From Lachnospiraceae bacterium (lineage in GTDB: Bacteria; Bacillota; Clostridia; Lachnospirales; Lachnospiraceae): DNA of 40,930 nt. Location of the stretch: the NCBI GenBank assembly GCA_910575555.1, contig CAJTFX010000039.1, forward strand, positions 1 through 40,930. The letters are read 5' to 3'. Below the pieces are notes generated by a model. The model had not been told where the DNA came from and ran no database searches. It saw only the letters and a program-made list of their open reading frames with translations. The position numbers and the translations under genes are program-made. Each line of letters starts with the position of its first letter. Position 1 is the first letter of the stretch. Shown one piece after another: positions 1 to 7,547 of this stretch.

Positions 1-2
1 CC

Positions 3-866
3 GTCTCCAACGAAATCGGAAAATTGTTCCGGGGACATAACATTATGGAATACAAATCTCCGGGAGACGCTCTGGACATTGACGTCTATTACAAGACCAT
101 GGCCTACGCCGCCCTTTATAAATCCGGCGGAAGGACGGTGGATTCCATTAAGGCCCATGATATCACTGTTTCCCTTGTCCGGGATGCCAGGCCCCGGAAG
201 CTGCTTTGCCACTTCAGGGCCCAGGGGTGTTCCATCACCAAGCCTTATGCCGGAATCTACTATATCGAGGGCACCGTCCCTTTCCCCACCCAGGTGCTTG
301 TCACCCAGGAATTAGATCCGAACGCTCATGCATGGCTCTGCGCACTTTCCAGGAAAGTGGCGGAACCCACTGCCCAACGATTGCTGACACTGACGAAAAA
401 CCTTACGGAAGCCGGGGACCGGAACTTTGCCGATTCTGTGCTGACGGTTATGCTGAAAGCTAATAAACAGATGATAGAACATTGGAAAGGAGCTGAGAGT
501 ATGTTTGATATTTTAATGGAGATTATGGAGCCTCAGATAGAGGCGATGCTGAAAGAGGAACGGGAAAAGGCTATTATGATTGGAGAGCAGAGGGGAATTC
601 ATATCGGAGAGCAGAATGGTATCCAAATCGGAGAACAGATGGGCATTCACATCGGAGAACAAGCTGGTGAACAGAGAGGCATCCGCATTGGAGAACAGAT
701 GGGCATTCAGACCGGCAAAATACAAGGCACTATTGACACGCTTCGGGAATTCGGACACCCAGAGTCTGACATTAAAGCCAGAATTATGAAAAAATACAAT
801 CTCTCCCCGTCAGAAGCAGAGGACTATTTATCCAGAGCTATTGCATCAGAACAGTCTCCCCAGTAA
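3..866 (+). CDS. Rpn/PD-(D/E)XK nuclease-like protein, 5' end outside the window
   Basis: The reading frame is open from the first bases of the window, so the N-terminus is missing; the TTG at 24 is an internal Leu codon rather than a convincing start. The visible N-terminal part has the E-x-K motif ('MEYKSPGDALDIDVYYK') of the PD-(D/E)XK nuclease fold as found in Rpn/transposase-like families common in Lachnospiraceae. The C-terminal third is a run of IGEQxGI-type repeats and then a short helical tail ('KKYNLSPSEAEDYL'), a layout typical of this family. Members of the Rpn family promote RecA-independent recombination; the specific role of this copy is unknown. It converges with the CvpA-like gene, with only 18 bp between the stops. 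The gene is not part of the downstream minus-strand operon. Confidence 0.75.
   Translation, partial: VSNEIGKLFRGHNIMEYKSPGDALDIDVYYKTMAYAALYKSGGRTVDSIKAHDITVSLVRDARPRKLLCHFRAQGCSITKPYAGIYYIEGTVPFPTQVLVTQELDPNAHAWLCALSRKVAEPTAQRLLTLTKNLTEAGDRNFADSVLTVMLKANKQMIEHWKGAESMFDILMEIMEPQIEAMLKEEREKAIMIGEQRGIHIGEQNGIQIGEQMGIHIGEQAGEQRGIRIGEQMGIQTGKIQGTIDTLREFGHPESDIKARIMKKYNLSPSEAEDYLSRAIASEQSPQ
579..722 (+). repeat. In-frame IGEQxGI-coding repeat array
   Basis: About seven imperfect copies of an 18-24 bp unit encoding IGEQ-(R/N/M)-GI(H/Q/R) sit in the C-terminal part of the Rpn-like gene. One copy (near 655-680) lacks part of the unit. The units are similar enough at DNA level (repeated 'atcggagaaca') to be unstable by slippage or recombination. 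Such arrays are frequent in this protein family. Confidence 0.8.
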
Positions 867-884
867 ATGCAGCACAAGTGATGA

Positions 885-1418
885 TCACTTTTCAAATATC
901 TGCTCCAACAGATTATTCTCGTAAAGCAGCTCCAAAAAGGGATTTTTCCGGATCTCATTCATCATTTGACTGCCCCATTCGCTCCCCTGGCACAGGGTAA
1001 TGACCAAAAAGAAAATCCAGACTATTACAAGCCCTTCTAACAGTCCCACGGCCAGACCGCCTGCATGATTGATGGTATCAATTCCCGGCAGCTTTGCAAT
1101 AATATCCAGAACATGGATCAAAACCCCAAGCAAAATGCTAATCAGAATGAATACCAGAATCCATGCAATTCTTTCCACCACAGCGTCTGCTGCCTGTTCT
1201 GCAATCCACTCATAGCCTTTGCTGTTTTCCTGAATCATTTCGTACAGCGGCGTTTGTTTTTTCAGAAATTCTGCAGCATATGGCGTTGCAAAAGATGACA
1301 GAATAATTGTTACAAAAACTGCCGCCAGAGAGAATACAACTCTCACCATCCCCCGTATATAGCCGTGCAGCCCAAACCCTCCCACAACTACAAGCACTGT
1401 TATTAATAAAATATCCAT
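885..1418 (-). CDS. CvpA-like integral membrane protein
   Basis: A 177-residue protein with four predicted membrane segments: residues about 3-25 (after the start), 25-45 (leading into 'FATPYAAEFL'), about 83-105 ('IAWILVFILISILLGVLI') and about 120-145 ('GLAVGLLEGLVIVWIFFLVI'). The arrangement and the glycine-rich third/fourth helix ('INHAGGLAVGLLEGL') match the CvpA family, named for a role in colicin V production and generally implicated in envelope homeostasis. It is the last gene of the minus-strand operon, 84 bp after the DUF5711 gene. A small palindrome (agtga-tga-tcact, 874-886) lies over the stop region between it and the convergent Rpn-like gene. The biochemical role of the family in Firmicutes is unclear. 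Confidence 0.8.
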   Translation of the reverse strand: MDILLITVLVVVGGFGLHGYIRGMVRVVFSLAAVFVTIILSSFATPYAAEFLKKQTPLYEMIQENSKGYEWIAEQAADAVVERIAWILVFILISILLGVLIHVLDIIAKLPGIDTINHAGGLAVGLLEGLVIVWIFFLVITLCQGSEWGSQMMNEIRKNPFLELLYENNLLEQIFEK

Positions 1419-1430
1419 ATTTTCTGCACT

Positions 1431-1516
1431 CCTGTTTCAGCACGTTCTTTTGTGTCTTTTATCCAACCTGTTTCAGCATGTACTTTGTATCTTTTCTCCG
1501 GCCTATTTCAGCCTTA
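1431..1516. repeat. 36-bp tandem repeat in an operon spacer
   Basis: Two and a half tandem copies with a period of 35-36 bp fill the gap between the CvpA-like start and the DUF5711 stop: units begin 'cctgtttcagca' at 1431, 'cctgtttcagca' at 1467 and 'cctatttcagcc' at 1502. The third copy runs into the 3' end of the DUF5711 coding sequence, suggesting that the spacer grew by duplication of that gene's end. Confidence 0.8.
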
Positions 1517-2705
1517 CTTTCTGAGTTTCTTTGTCCAAGAGGAAAACGTAATCTCTGATTTTGCCGGCAGACATAATTTTCCAGATATTTTTCTCGAAAT
1601 TGGAATGATATTTCTGAACGCCCCGCAAAGTAAATATTGCGCATTCCAGATTATTGCGAAGATAGATCTCATCGTTTTCCAGAAATCCGATTTCTTCATA
1701 TTCCATCCGAAATTCCTGGGAAAGTACTTCTGCTCCGCGTAAATCATATATTTTCATCTGATAAGTCTGCTCTTTATTCTCATTGTCAAAGACGAATCCA
1801 TAGTAAGCGTCATTATAAAATATGCTTCGGATTTCTTTTTCCACTTCCATCTCTTTCTTAACTTTTGGTTTCTGGGCGCCTTCAAAAATCACTGTTTTCC
1901 TGCTCCCAAAGGCCACCATCACGTCATTTGTCAGAAATTCCACTTTGGGAACCACAACATCAGAATAGGAATACTGTCCTACAATATTGTCAATCTCATT
2001 CTGCCCCACTGTGTCAAAATTAAAAAATGTTACAGTGGTTTTCACATTTCCCTCATTTACATCCAGCAGAGAAACCGCCAGTTTCCTGCCGTCATTGGAA
2101 ATGGCAAGATCCAATGGATAACCGCTGTTTTCTGTATGTACTTCTCCTTCTGCCAGAAAAGTTCCTGATTTATCATAGACCTGAATGTATCCGGTTCCCT
2201 CCTGCTCCATCAGGACAGCCACTGTTCCCTGATTTGCCACCTGAATCCGCTGAATGGGCATGGCGGTCTTAATCTCTCCGCAGGGTCCGGAAATATCCAT
2301 AATATAAATGGTATCTCCTTTTCTGTCAGCGATTACCACATAATTTTCACAGGAATCCGTCATAGGCGACTGCATTTCATAAGTCTGATTCCAGATGGTC
2401 TTATTGTCCGCATCCACAAGGGAGGCTCCGTCGCTACTGTATTTCAGGATATTTCCATGAAAAACGTCAAACTGTGTACCCGGAGAATCTTCCCGTTTCA
2501 CAGATTTTATAATATCATAATCTGAATATGTTCTGGTCTGCAGGTAGATATAAATTCCTGCAATTGTCAGCAGTGACGCAATCGCCGCAAAAGCCGCCCA
2601 GCTTAAGATTTTTCTCCGATGTTTTCGGATTTTTTCGTTCATTCCCTTTACATCTGACTTTACCCCTACATCCGATTTTACCACCCGGTATGCTTTATCT
2701 GCCAA
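1503..2705 (-). CDS. DUF5711 family membrane-anchored protein
   Basis: A 400-residue protein with a basic cytoplasmic N-terminus (residues 1-34), one membrane segment at about 35-55 ('ILSWAAFAAIASLLTIAGIY') and a large extracytoplasmic domain made of repeated beta-strand units (examples: 'FHGNILKYSSDGASLVDADN', 'PLDLAISNDGRKLAV'), which read like the blades of a WD40/PQQ-type propeller. This matches the DUF5711 family found in Clostridia; no enzymatic function is known. It sits between the LysM membrane protein and the CvpA-like gene in the recR operon, so all three may act at the envelope. The N-terminus is not a cleavable signal peptide since no cleavage site follows the membrane segment. 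Confidence 0.75.
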   Translation of the reverse strand: MADKAYRVVKSDVGVKSDVKGMNEKIRKHRRKILSWAAFAAIASLLTIAGIYIYLQTRTYSDYDIIKSVKREDSPGTQFDVFHGNILKYSSDGASLVDADNKTIWNQTYEMQSPMTDSCENYVVIADRKGDTIYIMDISGPCGEIKTAMPIQRIQVANQGTVAVLMEQEGTGYIQVYDKSGTFLAEGEVHTENSGYPLDLAISNDGRKLAVSLLDVNEGNVKTTVTFFNFDTVGQNEIDNIVGQYSYSDVVVPKVEFLTNDVMVAFGSRKTVIFEGAQKPKVKKEMEVEKEIRSIFYNDAYYGFVFDNENKEQTYQMKIYDLRGAEVLSQEFRMEYEEIGFLENDEIYLRNNLECAIFTLRGVQKYHSNFEKNIWKIMSAGKIRDYVFLLDKETQKVRLK

Positions 2706-2837
2706 AACTACACCTCCGTGTGCAAGCTCGTTTTCTTGAGTCTGTTCCTATCATATCACAATCCGATGCCCGATGCACACCTTTTAGAAAATAAAATAGA
2801 AGTACAGTGGGAAAACCGCAGCAGAAAAGACGGCTCG

Positions 2838-4769
2838 CTATGGCAGCAGCAGTTTCTGGCCGGCATAAATCTTGTCCCCATCTTCAATGCCATTGGCTTC
2901 ACATACTTTTTTCATCATATCACGGCTATGGTAAATATTAATGCAGATAGAAGCCAGGGTATCTCCCGGCTGAACTGTATAGTAACGGGGCTGTTCTGCA
3001 GAAGTCTCCTGGGATTTGTTTTCCTCACCGCCTGAGTTCTCTGCGGCTTCTCCCGGCTGTGGGCTGCCTGCATTTCCCTGAGTTCCTTCCGACTGTCCGC
3101 TTCCTGTATTTCCCTGGGCTCCTTCCGGCTGTCCGCTCGCATTCCCCTGAGTTCCTTCCGGCTGTCCGTTTCCTGTATTCCCCTGGGCTCCTTCCGGCTG
3201 TGCACCTCCTGCGTTCCCCTGGGTTCCTTCCAGCTGTCCGCTGTCGGGATTTCCTGAAGGTTCTTCGGACTGCGCACCTTTTGTATCCGGAGTTGTTCCC
3301 TGGGGCTGTCCGTCCGGGGAAGCTGCTGCCTGATCAGTCTGTGCATTGCCCTGCTCTTTTCCGTCTCCGGCCTGCTGCCCTTCTTCCAAAGGCTTCACCT
3401 GGGATTCCACACTTTCCACTACCACGCCGTCCTGATTTTCTGAACGTTTCTGGGCGGATTCCCCGCTTCGCATCACATGAAGCACGTCCTCCACTTCCTG
3501 CATCTTCCGGTAATTGTTAATGGTGGTAATCCCCAGCACACAGACTGCCACCAGGAAAAAAGAAGATGCCGTATAGAGAAATCTCCGGTTCTGCCGCTCT
3601 ACCTGCCTTCCATGTCTGGTAACCATCATGTTTCGATAGGATTCTAAAGCTTCCTCCGCCTGGGTTTTCGGTTCTTCCAAATTGCTTCTGGCAAAAATTT
3701 TTTCCTGACTGCCTGTATCTGCTTTCAGCTGACTGCCGCTATCTGCTCTCAGCTCCCTGCGCAATTTCCGGAATTCTTCCAGTTTAAGCTGAGTATTCCT
3801 CTGTTCTGAATCACCAGTTTCCCCATGAGGGCTGCCCTGTTTTAAATGATGCATTCCTGCATACAGCCTCTCCGTTCCCGAATCACCCGTTTCTCCATGG
3901 GGTCTCTCCTGTTTTGTATCCCCAGGCTCCGCGCCCGGTTTTTTCCGCTTTCCATCGCTGATTTCTGTCTGGGAGCTTCCTGCTTCCGAATCTTGCATTT
4001 CTGCCGGTGTGTGTCCGCTTTTTGCTTCGGAAACTTCTGTCTTGGAATGCTCCGCCCGGTTCTCTTCTGTCCGGGAACGTTCCGTACGGTTTTCTTCTGT
4101 CTGGGAATGTTCCGTACGGTTTTCTTCTGTCTGGGAATGTTCCGTACGGCTTTCTTCTTCAGCCGCAAGTTCTCCCAATCGCTGCTCCTCGTCTTTTTTA
4201 TGAATCATATATTCCTGCATGGGAATATTTTTTTCATAATAAATATAATAGCCTTCGCGTTTCTGCAGATAGCCCTGGTCATAGATAAAGAAAATTTCTT
4301 CTTCCTCCAACACATCCATCAGCATCAGCACCTTATCCCTGCCGGAAAAATACTTCCGGTGGGCCGCTTCCACCGCCGGGGACAATTCCAATGCCTGTCC
4401 TGCTTTTCCCAGAAACCATCCAACAATTTCCCGATCCGGAAAATACTTTTTCTGCTCCCTTTCCAGGTTTTTCCAAAAACTGTCATCCAGGCAGATCTTG
4501 TCCCACTGAAAGATCCCGCTGCCGCATTCCAGCGCTCCGTTGACAAAGGTATACCGGATATCCTTCGCCATCCGGCTTTTACCCAAAAACACCGCAGCAC
4601 AGGATTCTTTCTTCCCTGCAACGGCTTTCAGATAAGTATACACATAATCTTCTATGTAAATTTTATGTCTTCCTCCGGGACTTCCAACCTGACGAATGTT
4701 CCTGGGCAGACTTATGTTTCCTTCTTTTTTCTCTTCCTGTAATCCGTCCTTGCAAACAATTTCTATCAT
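2838..4769 (-). CDS. Membrane protein with degenerate MPN-like domain, repeats and C-terminal LysM
   Basis: The start is placed at the ATG at 4769 because it is preceded by GAGGTG five bases away; the frame also opens 21 bp upstream at a GTG without a comparable site. The protein has 643 residues in five parts. The N-terminal ~170 residues show a strand/helix pattern like an MPN/JAMM domain ('IVGWFLGKAG...S...AAHRKYF...VLMLMD') but without the His-x-His metal ligands. Then follow an acidic TEENRTEHS-type repeat (about 200-255), a charged linker, one membrane helix (about 393-415, 'FFLVAVCVLGITTINNY') and a Gly/Gln/Pro-rich repeat region (EGTQGN units, about 500-575). A C-terminal LysM domain ('YYTVQPGDTLASICINIYHS', about 595-643) binds peptidoglycan or chitin-like glycans. 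The N-terminal part should be cytoplasmic and LysM outside. It follows recR by 91 bp. Confidence 0.8.
   Translation of the reverse strand: MIEIVCKDGLQEEKKEGNISLPRNIRQVGSPGGRHKIYIEDYVYTYLKAVAGKKESCAAVFLGKSRMAKDIRYTFVNGALECGSGIFQWDKICLDDSFWKNLEREQKKYFPDREIVGWFLGKAGQALELSPAVEAAHRKYFSGRDKVLMLMDVLEEEEIFFIYDQGYLQKREGYYIYYEKNIPMQEYMIHKKDEEQRLGELAAEEESRTEHSQTEENRTEHSQTEENRTERSRTEENRAEHSKTEVSEAKSGHTPAEMQDSEAGSSQTEISDGKRKKPGAEPGDTKQERPHGETGDSGTERLYAGMHHLKQGSPHGETGDSEQRNTQLKLEEFRKLRRELRADSGSQLKADTGSQEKIFARSNLEEPKTQAEEALESYRNMMVTRHGRQVERQNRRFLYTASSFFLVAVCVLGITTINNYRKMQEVEDVLHVMRSGESAQKRSENQDGVVVESVESQVKPLEEGQQAGDGKEQGNAQTDQAAASPDGQPQGTTPDTKGAQSEEPSGNPDSGQLEGTQGNAGGAQPEGAQGNTGNGQPEGTQGNASGQPEGAQGNTGSGQSEGTQGNAGSPQPGEAAENSGGEENKSQETSAEQPRYYTVQPGDTLASICINIYHSRDMMKKVCEANGIEDGDKIYAGQKLLLP
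3040..3245. repeat. Gly/Gln-rich coding repeat (about 36-48 bp units)
   Basis: Within the LysM protein gene, units resembling 'ccttccggctgtccg' recur about every 33-48 bp. On the minus strand they encode (G/S)GQPEGTQGNA-type peptides. The composition suggests a flexible wall-spanning linker between membrane helix and LysM domain. Confidence 0.75.
4035..4165. repeat. 30-bp coding repeat (TEENRTEHSQ)
   Basis: Four near-identical 30-bp units ('gttttcttctgtctgggaa' and variants at about 4060, 4090, 4120 and 4150) encode TEENRTEHSQ on the minus strand in the cytoplasmic linker of the LysM protein. The near identity of the units points to recent expansion. Confidence 0.8.
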
Positions 4770-4860
4770 GCTTTCACCTCTTTTTTCCACATGGTAGCAT
4801 ATAATGTCTGCAATTTTTGGAAATCCCTGTCATGCCTGCAAAAAATATTTCGACGGAATT

Positions 4861-5457
4861 CTACAATTCTGTTCTTCCCTCCAGCGCCCGGTACAGTGTC
4901 ATTTCATCAATATATTCCAAATCGCCGCCTACCGGAACGCCGCTGGCAATTCTGGACACTTTGATTCCCGTAGGCTTTATCAGTTTGCTGATATACATGG
5001 CCGTAGTCTCTCCCTCCAGACTGGAATTGGTGGCGATAATTACCTCGTCCACCTCTTCCTGAAGGCGCTGCATCAGCTCTTTCAGACGAATGTCCCCGGG
5101 GCCAATGCCCAGCATGGGAGAAATTGCCCCATGGAGCACATGATACACTCCTTCGTATTTATTTGTCTTTTCATAAGCCGCCAAATCCCTGGTGTCTTCC
5201 ACCACCATAATCGTTTTGTGATCCCGGCTTTCATTTCTGCAGATGGGGCACTGTTCTTCGTCGGTAAGGGTAAAACATGTTCTGCAGTATCTCACTTTTT
5301 TCCTGGATTCTATGATGGCAGAGGAAAGTTCTTCCACCTGCTCCACCGGCATATTCAGAATATGAAAAGCAAGCCGCTGCGCCGACTTGCTTCCAATTCC
5401 AGGCAGAGAAGATAACTCCTCAATCAGTTTACTTATCTGACTGCTGTAATAATCCAC
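4861..5457 (-). CDS. recR: Recombination mediator protein RecR
   Basis: A 198-residue protein of normal RecR length. It has the N-terminal helix-hairpin-helix ('[20 protein letters not shown]', 16-35), the C4 zinc finger (C58, C61, C70, C73) and a Toprim domain ('[10 protein letters not shown]', then '[17 protein letters not shown]'). RecR with RecO/RecF loads RecA on gapped DNA in the cytoplasm. It lies in the conserved dnaX-ybaB-recR order. The spacer from ybaB is enlarged to 126 bp by a 56-bp tandem repeat. Identification is secure. Confidence 0.97.
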   Translation of the reverse strand: MDYYSSQISKLIEELSSLPGIGSKSAQRLAFHILNMPVEQVEELSSAIIESRKKVRYCRTCFTLTDEEQCPICRNESRDHKTIMVVEDTRDLAAYEKTNKYEGVYHVLHGAISPMLGIGPGDIRLKELMQRLQEEVDEVIIATNSSLEGETTAMYISKLIKPTGIKVSRIASGVPVGGDLEYIDEMTLYRALEGRTEL

Positions 5458-5471
5458 TTTGCATCCTCCTG

Positions 5472-5590
5472 TTTAAAATAGGAAATTGCCGCTTTTGCCC
5501 TGCAAACCTGCAAATACAGCCTCCCTCTTAAAATGGGGAAATTGCCGCTTTTGCCCTGCAAGCCTGCCAATGCGGCTTCCCTCTTAAAAT
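5472..5590. repeat. 56-bp tandem repeat between ybaB and recR
   Basis: Two complete copies (starting 'ttaaaatagg' at 5473 and 'ttaaaatggg' at 5528) and the first bases of a third (5584, 'ttaaaatggg') share an exact 56-bp period, including the core 'attgccgcttttgccctgca' at 5485 and 5541. The third start is the stop codon and last codons of ybaB, so the repeat probably arose from duplication of DNA at the ybaB 3' end. Confidence 0.9.
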
Positions 5591-5937
5591 GGGAATCCGC
5601 TGCCCATTCCGCCAAGTCCTCCGGTAATTTTGGACATGGACTGCTGAGACGCTTCTTCTATCTGGCGGAGAGCCTCATTGGTGGCCGCCATAATCAAATC
5701 CTCCAGCATTTCAATATCGTCGGGATCTACCACTTCTTCTGCAAGCTTTACTCTGGTCACTTCCTTCTTACCGGTAATGGTTACTTCTACTGCTCCGCCG
5801 CCTGCAGTGGCCGTAATCTCTTTTTCCTCCAGTTCTTTGGTTGCTTCCTCCATCTGCTTCTGCATTTTCTGAGCCTGCTTCATAAGGTTATTCATATTGC
5901 CGGGCATTCCTCCCGGAAATCCGCCGCGCTTTGCCAT
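5584..5937 (-). CDS. ybaB: YbaB/EbfC family nucleoid-associated protein
   Basis: A 117-residue protein with the typical layout: Gly/Met-rich N-terminus ('[20 protein letters not shown]'), an amphipathic helix ('[17 protein letters not shown]'), the conserved strands ('[19 protein letters not shown]') and '[15 protein letters not shown]'. The family forms dimers that bind DNA as a nucleoid-associated protein. Location between dnaX and recR is the conserved bacterial arrangement. It starts 28 bp after the dnaX stop with an AGGAGA-type site. Confidence 0.95.
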   Translation of the reverse strand: MAKRGGFPGGMPGNMNNLMKQAQKMQKQMEEATKELEEKEITATAGGGAVEVTITGKKEVTRVKLAEEVVDPDDIEMLEDLIMAATNEALRQIEEASQQSMSKITGGLGGMGSGFPF

Positions 5938-5964
5938 GGATATTTTCTCCTTTCTATCCTGCTG

Positions 5965-7545
5965 TTATTCTTCCTCATCTTCGATGGTTATTTCCATATT
6001 TATGATTTTCCCAAGATCCACATAAGAAGATTCAAAGGGCTGCCCGGTTTCGTTTAACTGGACTTTGATTTCCACTTCTTTGCCGGTTTTGTCTGCTATG
6101 GCCTCTTTCAGCTCCTGAATATGGGCCTGGGAGTTTACAAACGCCTCCGCCACCTCATCTTCCAGTACAATCAACAGCTGACTCCCGCCTGTTAAACTCA
6201 GACGTGCCGATTTCAGATAGCTTTTCAATACGCCGGATAAATCTTCGATAATGGAACGCCAGTTTTTCACCGCCTGCTGAACATCCTCCGGTACGGCTTT
6301 GGGCAGCTGCTTTTTCGGCTGCGGTTCTTCTGCCGGCCGCTCTTTAGAACGGATTTGGGCCGCGGTTTCTTCCGTTATCCCGGGGACAAATCCCTGCTCC
6401 ATTTTCTCTTCCAACTGGGCAATCCGTTGGATTAAGGAACTAAAGTCCCGTTCCATCTGGGGTCTGCACAGTTTTATCAGCGCTATTTCTATCATAACGC
6501 GTTTCTGCGCCGCATACCGTATCTGATTGGACAGCTCCGAAAAAATCCGGATGTAGCGCATGAACTGTTCCCCTTCTGCCATCTGCGCTTCTTCCTTCAG
6601 CAGCAAAAGGTTCTCACTGGAAATATCCAACACGTCTTCCATATTATCAGAACTTTGCAGTAAAAGCAAATTTCTCAGATACCAGGTAAAATCTACCACG
6701 AGCTGTCCCGGCTCCCGTCCCTGTATCATCAGTTCTTCCAGAAGGGAAATTGCGCCTGTCACGTCTTTTGCCAATATTTTTCTGAGCATCTTTGAAAACA
6801 GTTCTGTGTCCACAGCCCCCAGCACTTCCAATACGCGGTCATAGGTCAGTTTTTCCCCCAGATAGAAAGCAATGCACTGATCCAGAAGGCTCAGGGCGTC
6901 TCGCATGGAACCGTCCGCTGCCCTGGCAAGATAGCGGATGGCCTTAGGCTCTGCCTCCACCTGCTCTATCTTCGTCAGCTCTGTCAAACGTTCTGAAATA
7001 GCCTCAATGGTAATTCTGCGGAAATCATACCGCTGACACCTGGAAAGTATGGTTATGGGAATTTTATGGGCTTCCGTTGTAGCCAGAATAAAAATCACAT
7101 AGGAGGGCGGCTCCTCTAAGGTTTTCAGCAGCGCATTGAAAGCTCCTATGGACAGCATATGAACTTCATCAATAATATAGACTTTATATTTGCCTTCTGC
7201 CGGAGAATAAGCCACTTCCTCACGGATTTCACGGATATTATCCACACCGTTATTAGAAGCGGCGTCTATCTCAATCACATTCATGGAATTGCCTGCGGCA
7301 ATGGCTTTGCAGGAAGCGCACTGGCCGCAGGGACTTCCCCCGGCGGGATTCTCGCAATTGACTGCCTTAGCAAAGATTTTGGCTATGGTAGTCTTGCCGG
7401 TTCCCCTGGTTCCGCAGAACAGATAGGCATGTCCGATCCTGCCTGCCTGAATCTGGTTCTTTAACGTTGTAACAATATGCTCCTGCCCCCGGACATCTTC
7501 AAATTCCCGGGGACGGAACTTACGGTATAACGCTGTATATGACAT
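5965..7545 (-). CDS. dnaX: DNA polymerase III subunit gamma/tau
   Basis: A 526-residue clamp-loader ATPase. It has the N-terminal motif 'YRKFRPREFEDVRGQEH', a Walker A (GTRGTGKTT, 45-53), a four-cysteine zinc site (C64, C73, C76, C79), Walker B 'IIDEVHMLS', sensor 1 'ILATTEAHKIPITILSRCQR' and a C-terminal region for holoenzyme contacts. It couples ATP hydrolysis to loading of the beta clamp. The start codon lies 2 bp after the pfk stop, so the two genes are probably translationally coupled. The tail after about residue 370 is short, as in many Clostridia. Confidence 0.97.
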   Translation of the reverse strand: MSYTALYRKFRPREFEDVRGQEHIVTTLKNQIQAGRIGHAYLFCGTRGTGKTTIAKIFAKAVNCENPAGGSPCGQCASCKAIAAGNSMNVIEIDAASNNGVDNIREIREEVAYSPAEGKYKVYIIDEVHMLSIGAFNALLKTLEEPPSYVIFILATTEAHKIPITILSRCQRYDFRRITIEAISERLTELTKIEQVEAEPKAIRYLARAADGSMRDALSLLDQCIAFYLGEKLTYDRVLEVLGAVDTELFSKMLRKILAKDVTGAISLLEELMIQGREPGQLVVDFTWYLRNLLLLQSSDNMEDVLDISSENLLLLKEEAQMAEGEQFMRYIRIFSELSNQIRYAAQKRVMIEIALIKLCRPQMERDFSSLIQRIAQLEEKMEQGFVPGITEETAAQIRSKERPAEEPQPKKQLPKAVPEDVQQAVKNWRSIIEDLSGVLKSYLKSARLSLTGGSQLLIVLEDEVAEAFVNSQAHIQELKEAIADKTGKEVEIKVQLNETGQPFESSYVDLGKIINMEITIEDEEE

Positions 7546-7547
7546 AT

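Noticed and set aside
3040-3245. Regular repeats that might look like a CRISPR array
   Set aside because: The units are in frame with the LysM protein and encode a Gly/Gln linker; there are no unique spacers between identical repeats.
3846-4742. 298-codon plus-strand open frame opposite the LysM gene
   Set aside because: It is the antisense of a well-supported gene and is rich in Phe/Leu/Cys from the complement of Glu/Lys codons; no ribosome site.
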